From positions 1 to 9,196 of the forward strand of contig JAHINZ010000466.1 of assembly GCA_018895795.1 (NCBI GenBank): a DNA stretch of 9,196 nt, read 5' to 3'. The notes under the pieces were generated by a model that had not been told where the DNA came from, ran no database searches, and worked only from the letters and a program-made list of their open reading frames with translations. A program made the translations under genes and the position numbers. This document shows positions 6,109 through 9,196 of the stretch, piece after piece; positions within the stretch are counted from its first letter, which is position 1, and every line of letters starts with the position of its first letter. This DNA is from Alphaproteobacteria bacterium (GTDB taxonomy: Bacteria; Pseudomonadota; Alphaproteobacteria; Caulobacterales; Caulobacteraceae).

Positions 6109-8292
6109 CTACATCTTGACGTTCAGCGAGACACCGATAACGCGCGGCTCGTTGACGAAGGCGGTCAGGTTGTTGAAGTCGATCGCGCCCTTGAGGTTAT
6201 CCTCATCGGTGATGTTGCGTGCGAACAGAGCCGCTTCCCATGCGCCGTTCAGCTTGGCGTAGCCCAGCTTCAGGCCGCCTTCGAAGTCACCCTTGCTGTA
6301 GAATTCCTTCGATTGATAGAGGAAGAAATTCGTCAGCCCCTGCACCTTCCAGTCGGTGTAGGCAAAGAGTTCGCCGTCGGCGCCGAAGGGAACATTGTAA
6401 CGGGCGGTAACGTCGAAAGTGTATTCAGGCGCATTGGGGAATGGGTTGCCATTGACCAAGGCCTGCCCCGAACGATTGAGGGGATCGGTAACCGTGCACT
6501 GGGCGCAGACGGCCACGGCCAAGGTCTTGTCCTTGATCTCGGTGTGGCTGTAGCTGTAGCCGGCCGTCACGACGAGGTTTTGGGTGACGATGAATTCGCC
6601 ATCCAGTTCGACGCCATAGGCTTCGCCCTTGTCGGCGTTGATCAGGCGGTTGGAATTGGAGCCGCCGCCGACGGCGCTGAACTGCGGATCCTTGAGGGTG
6701 TAGGTGAACACCGCGCCGTTCAAGCGAACGCGGCGATCGAACAGTTCGCTCTTCAGGCCCAGTTCGTACGACATGATCGTCTCGGACTTGGCCGCCGAGG
6801 CCGGCGAGAAGAAGGCGATGTCGCGGCCCTGAATCGAAGGGCCACGGAAGCCCGAGGCGACCTTGCCGTAGAGGCTGACATTATCCGAGACCGTATAGAA
6901 GGCGCTGAGGTCCCAGCTGACCTTCTCGTCGGAAACCGAGACCGGCGAGGCTGGGTTCGGGCCCGAGACGACCTTCATATTCTTGTCGTCGCTGGTATAG
7001 CGCAAGCCGCCCGTCAGGGTCAGGGCGTCTGTTGCCTTGTAGGAGGCCTGGCCGAAGACCGCCCAAGACTTGTTATTCTGTTCCAGCGTCGTCGCGGGCG
7101 CGAAGCCCGGGTCGGTGCGGATCTGATAGCTGGAGTCGAAGTAGAAGCCGCCGACTTGCCAGCTCAGCGGACCAGCGGTGTCGCTGGCCAGACGCAGCTC
7201 CTGAGTAACCTGATCCAGCTTTTTGATGCCGTCGGTGCTTTCCGAAGGGAAGGGAATGAAGCCCGGGCCTTTCAGGTTGCCGCCGTCGATGTCGCCGCGG
7301 CTTGTGCCGTGGGTCTCTTCATAGGCGGTGATCGAGGTCAGCGTGACGTCGCCGAAATCGTAGCCGATATTGGCCGAAGTGCCCCAGCCCTTGTACTTCT
7401 GCGGATTGCCGGCTCCCGCATCGAAATACACCGTGTTGCGGTCGTAGTTGGCGTTGAGCTTGTTAGAGCCCTTGGTCAGGACGTTGGCGCGGAAGACAGC
7501 CGCTGTGCCGTCCAGGTCACGCGCGTGGACGTTGAACAGAGCGCTGAGTGCTTCGGTCGGCGTGAACAGGACCTGCAGACGCGCGGCCTTTTCGTCGAAG
7601 CCGCCCAGAGCGTCCTTCTGGCCGGTGAAGCCGTTGTTGATCCAGTTGTCGCGGTGCTGGACCAGCAGCGAAGCCCGCGCTGCGACCTTGCCGGGGACCA
7701 GGGCGCCGCCAACGCCACCATCAAAGGTCAAGGTATTGTAGCTGCCGTAAGATGCGGCGGCGCGCGCCTTCGTCTCTTCACTGGGCTTGATGGTGTCAAA
7801 CTTGACGATGCCCGCCGTGGTGTTGCGACCAAACAGCGTGCCTTGCGGACCGCGAAGCACTTCGACGTGGTCCAGGTCGTAGATGGGCGAGCTCTTCAGA
7901 ACCACGTTCTCGAGAACAACGTCATCCTGGATGATCGAGACGGGTTGAGAGGCGGCCAGATCGAAATCGCTGTTGCCCAGGCCGCGGATATAGAAGCGCG
8001 GCGCGGCGCGGCCGTTGGAAGATTCCGCGTAGAGGCCAGGGGCCTTGGCGGCCAGGGCCAGGATGTCCTCGCCCGCGGCGAAGATGGATTCCAGACGCTC
8101 GCCCGAGAGGGCCACCACCGATACCGGCACGTCCTGCAGGTTTTCGCTGCGCTTCTGGGCCGTGACGATCACGTCGCTGACCTGGGTGTCTTGCGCGAAG
8201 GCGGATGGCGCGGCGGCGATGGCGACGCTCAGGGCGGCGAAACCGCATGAAAGCCCGAGGGCGCGCCGAAGTTTGCGATGGGGGGTGTGCAT
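6109..8292 (-). CDS. TonB-dependent outer-membrane receptor
   Basis: A 727-residue receptor that would import a ligand across the outer membrane using TonB/ExbB/ExbD energy. The signal peptide ends at SAFA (residue 33). The TonB-box region is VSDVIVTAQKR (38-48). The plug domain follows, with NLQDVPVSVVAL (51-62), FYIRGLGN (100-107) and VEVLRGPQGTLFGRNTTAG (143-161). The rest is a 22-strand-type barrel rich in alternating aromatic/polar strands, including QELRLAS (364-370) and SYELGLKSELFD (508-519). Length is usual for the family. C596 and C599 (CAQC) are the only cysteines in the mature protein and sit in a probable surface loop. The protein ends in LNVKM instead of the common terminal aromatic residue. 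ATG at 8292 is preceded by AGGA about 8 bases upstream. The ligand cannot be named: siderophores, vitamins, sugars and other compounds all use this family. Confidence 0.95.
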   Translation of the reverse strand: MHTPHRKLRRALGLSCGFAALSVAIAAAPSAFAQDTQVSDVIVTAQKRSENLQDVPVSVVALSGERLESIFAAGEDILALAAKAPGLYAESSNGRAAPRFYIRGLGNSDFDLAASQPVSIIQDDVVLENVVLKSSPIYDLDHVEVLRGPQGTLFGRNTTAGIVKFDTIKPSEETKARAAASYGSYNTLTFDGGVGGALVPGKVAARASLLVQHRDNWINNGFTGQKDALGGFDEKAARLQVLFTPTEALSALFNVHARDLDGTAAVFRANVLTKGSNKLNANYDRNTVYFDAGAGNPQKYKGWGTSANIGYDFGDVTLTSITAYEETHGTSRGDIDGGNLKGPGFIPFPSESTDGIKKLDQVTQELRLASDTAGPLSWQVGGFYFDSSYQIRTDPGFAPATTLEQNNKSWAVFGQASYKATDALTLTGGLRYTSDDKNMKVVSGPNPASPVSVSDEKVSWDLSAFYTVSDNVSLYGKVASGFRGPSIQGRDIAFFSPASAAKSETIMSYELGLKSELFDRRVRLNGAVFTYTLKDPQFSAVGGGSNSNRLINADKGEAYGVELDGEFIVTQNLVVTAGYSYSHTEIKDKTLAVAVCAQCTVTDPLNRSGQALVNGNPFPNAPEYTFDVTARYNVPFGADGELFAYTDWKVQGLTNFFLYQSKEFYSKGDFEGGLKLGYAKLNGAWEAALFARNITDEDNLKGAIDFNNLTAFVNEPRVIGVSLNVKM

Positions 8293-8323
8293 GGAGAGAT
8301 CCTGTGCTGACCAAGCTTGGCGA

Positions 8324-8341
8324 CGCCGACTCTTTTCGGCG
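8324..8341 (-). promoter_or_regulatory. Hairpin in the TonB receptor leader
   Basis: CGCCGA and TCGGCG form a 6-bp stem with a 6-base loop (CTCTTT on the plus strand). Two further pairs are possible beyond one mismatch. It lies 31 bases before the receptor ATG and would fall in the 5' leader. The function is unknown. Confidence 0.35.
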
Positions 8342-8389
8342 GCGTTCGACCTGCTTCCGTGTGCAGTCGGTTAAGCTTAGTTGGCCCTT

Positions 8390-8423
8390 CAGGGATATCG
8401 TGCGCCACAGGATTTCGTGCGCC
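8390..8423 (-). repeat. Tandem direct repeat, possible operator
   Basis: CAGGGATATCGTGCGCC (8390-8406) and CAGGATTTCGTGCGCC (8408-8423) are imperfect direct repeats with an 18-base period, differing by one base and a one-base gap. They sit about 100 bases upstream of the receptor start codon. Adjacent direct repeats with this period are consistent with two protein binding sites; the binding protein is unknown. Confidence 0.5.
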
Positions 8424-8531
8424 CACGGCGGATTGCGATGGTTCTGTTGCGGAGTTGCGACAATTTTGTTCAGCGGGCGCCCATAAGTAAGAACTCATTC
8501 CCGAAAGGGCGCGGTGATTTTTGTCGGCCTC

Positions 8532-8565
8532 AACGAAAAGGGGCCGGAGATTTCCCTCCGGCCCC
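8532..8565 (-). terminator. Intrinsic terminator of glnA
   Basis: GGGGCCGGAG (8540-8549) and CTCCGGCCCC (8556-8565) form a perfect 10-bp stem with the loop ATTTCC. On the minus strand it is followed by TTTTCGTT. It begins 27 bases after the glnA stop and separates glnA from the receptor gene on the same strand. Confidence 0.9.
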
Positions 8566-8592
8566 CGCTACTGTTTCCAGGCGTCGTCTAGC

Positions 8593-9196
8593 CTAGCACT
8601 TGTAGTACATTTCGAATTCAACAGGGTGCGGGTGCAGCTGCAGGCGCATCACTTCTTCCATCTTCAGCTCGATGTAGCTGTCGATGAAGTCGTCGTCCAT
8701 GACGCCGCCGGCCTTCAGGAAGGCGCGGTCCTTGTCGAGGTTCTCGAGCGCCTCGCGGAGCGAGCCGCAGACTTCCGGGATCTTCTTTTGCTCGCGCGGG
8801 GGCAGGTCGTAGAGGTTCTTGTCGGCGGGCGCGCCCGGGTCGATCTTGTTGTTGATGCCGTCCAGTCCGGCCATCAGCAGGGCGACGAAGGTCAGATAGG
8901 GGTTACCCATCGGGTCGGGGAAGCGGGCTTCCAGGCGCTTGGCCTTCGGCGAGTCAACGTGCGGGATCCGGATCGAGGCCGAGCGGTTGCGGGCCGAATA
9001 GGCCAGCTTCACCGGCGCTTCATAGCCGGGAACGAGGCGCTTGTACGAGTTCGTCGTCGAGTTCGAGAACGCGTTGATCGCCTTGGCGTGCTTGATGATG
9101 CCGCCGATGTAGTACAGGCACTCCTGCGACAGGCCGGCGTACTTGTCACCGGCGAACAGCGGCTTGCCGTCCTGCCAGATCGACTGGTGCACGTGC
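8593..9196 (-). CDS. glnA: Glutamine synthetase type I, C-terminal part (5' end outside window)
   Basis: GlnA condenses glutamate and ammonia with ATP to form glutamine in the cytoplasm and acts as a dodecamer. The last 200 codons are visible and align without gaps to E. coli numbering from H269. Visible active-site residues are HVH (269-271), R321, the flap E327 in VPGYEAP, R339 and R344 in RNRSASIR, and E357/R359 in EARFPDP. KNLYDLP carries Tyr397 (codon at 8809-8811), the residue adenylylated by GlnE, so the enzyme should be controlled by the GlnE/GlnB nitrogen cascade. The protein ends HPVEFEMYYKC, as usual for the family. The start, promoter and any upstream glnB lie beyond the right edge. 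A strong terminator follows. Confidence 0.98.
   Translation of the reverse strand, partial: HVHQSIWQDGKPLFAGDKYAGLSQECLYYIGGIIKHAKAINAFSNSTTNSYKRLVPGYEAPVKLAYSARNRSASIRIPHVDSPKAKRLEARFPDPMGNPYLTFVALLMAGLDGINNKIDPGAPADKNLYDLPPREQKKIPEVCGSLREALENLDKDRAFLKAGGVMDDDFIDSYIELKMEEVMRLQLHPHPVEFEMYYKC

Larger units (their letters stand above)
8293..8531 (-). promoter_or_regulatory. Upstream region of the TonB receptor gene
   Basis: This stretch carries no credible gene. It holds a leader hairpin (8324-8341), a GANTC site (8328-8332), and a tandem direct repeat (8390-8423) about 100 bases before the receptor start. No convincing -35/-10 pair could be picked by eye. Because a strong terminator lies at its upstream end after glnA, the receptor gene most likely has its own promoter here. 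Confidence 0.5.

Noticed and set aside
6313..8250. A 645-codon plus-strand frame opposite the TonB receptor gene
   Set aside because: Antisense shadow of a clear receptor gene with plug and barrel motifs; no domain or ribosome binding site supports it.
8205..8596. Short open frames in the gap between the receptor gene and glnA
   Set aside because: They overlap the receptor start, the glnA terminator or each other, lack credible ribosome binding sites, and show no recognisable protein features.

Overview
The window is high-GC alphaproteobacterial DNA, most likely from Caulobacter or a close relative in the Caulobacteraceae. This rests on the ParE and GlnA sequences, a large TonB-dependent receptor, outer-membrane-type amidohydrolases, GANTC sites lying in upstream regions, and GC-rich palindromic intergenic repeats. 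The genus is an inference from general familiarity, not from a search. I see no tRNA, rRNA, insertion sequence, phage gene or CRISPR array.

Layout from left to right. Positions 1-2071 (minus) are parE, encoding the ATPase/TOPRIM subunit of topoisomerase IV; only its last few codons are missing. Positions 2072-2296 are a non-coding gap holding two inverted copies of a GC-rich palindromic repeat, a short leader hairpin and three GANTC sites. Positions 2297-5118 (minus) are two amidohydrolase-superfamily genes joined by a one-base TGATG overlap. The first-translated one is a lipoprotein with an intact metal site. The second is a periplasmic paralogue that has lost nearly all metal ligands and looks like a pseudoenzyme. 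Positions 5119-5283 are a divergent promoter region with an inverted repeat. Positions 5284-6048 (plus) are a two-gene unit: a small Kazal-domain lipoprotein and, translationally coupled to it, a Tat-exported ABM-fold (YgiN-like) protein that starts at TTG. Positions 6051-6084 are a 12-bp-stem terminator shared by this unit and the convergent TonB-dependent receptor gene (6109-8292, minus). Positions 8293-8592 are a gap with a tandem direct repeat, a leader hairpin and the glnA terminator. Positions 8593-9196 (minus) are the C-terminal 200 codons of glnA, type I glutamine synthetase, with the adenylylation tyrosine.

parE and glnA are housekeeping genes. Everything between them encodes exported or envelope proteins: an outer-membrane receptor, two lipoproteins, a Sec-exported protein and a Tat-exported protein. 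A role of this block in handling a peptide-like or other organic nutrient at the cell surface is possible, but it is an inference from location signals only; no substrate can be read from the sequence. The most interesting items are the active/inactive amidohydrolase pair, the coupled Kazal lipoprotein and Tat-exported ABM protein, the two repeat units with compensating inner stems, and the tandem repeat upstream of the receptor gene.
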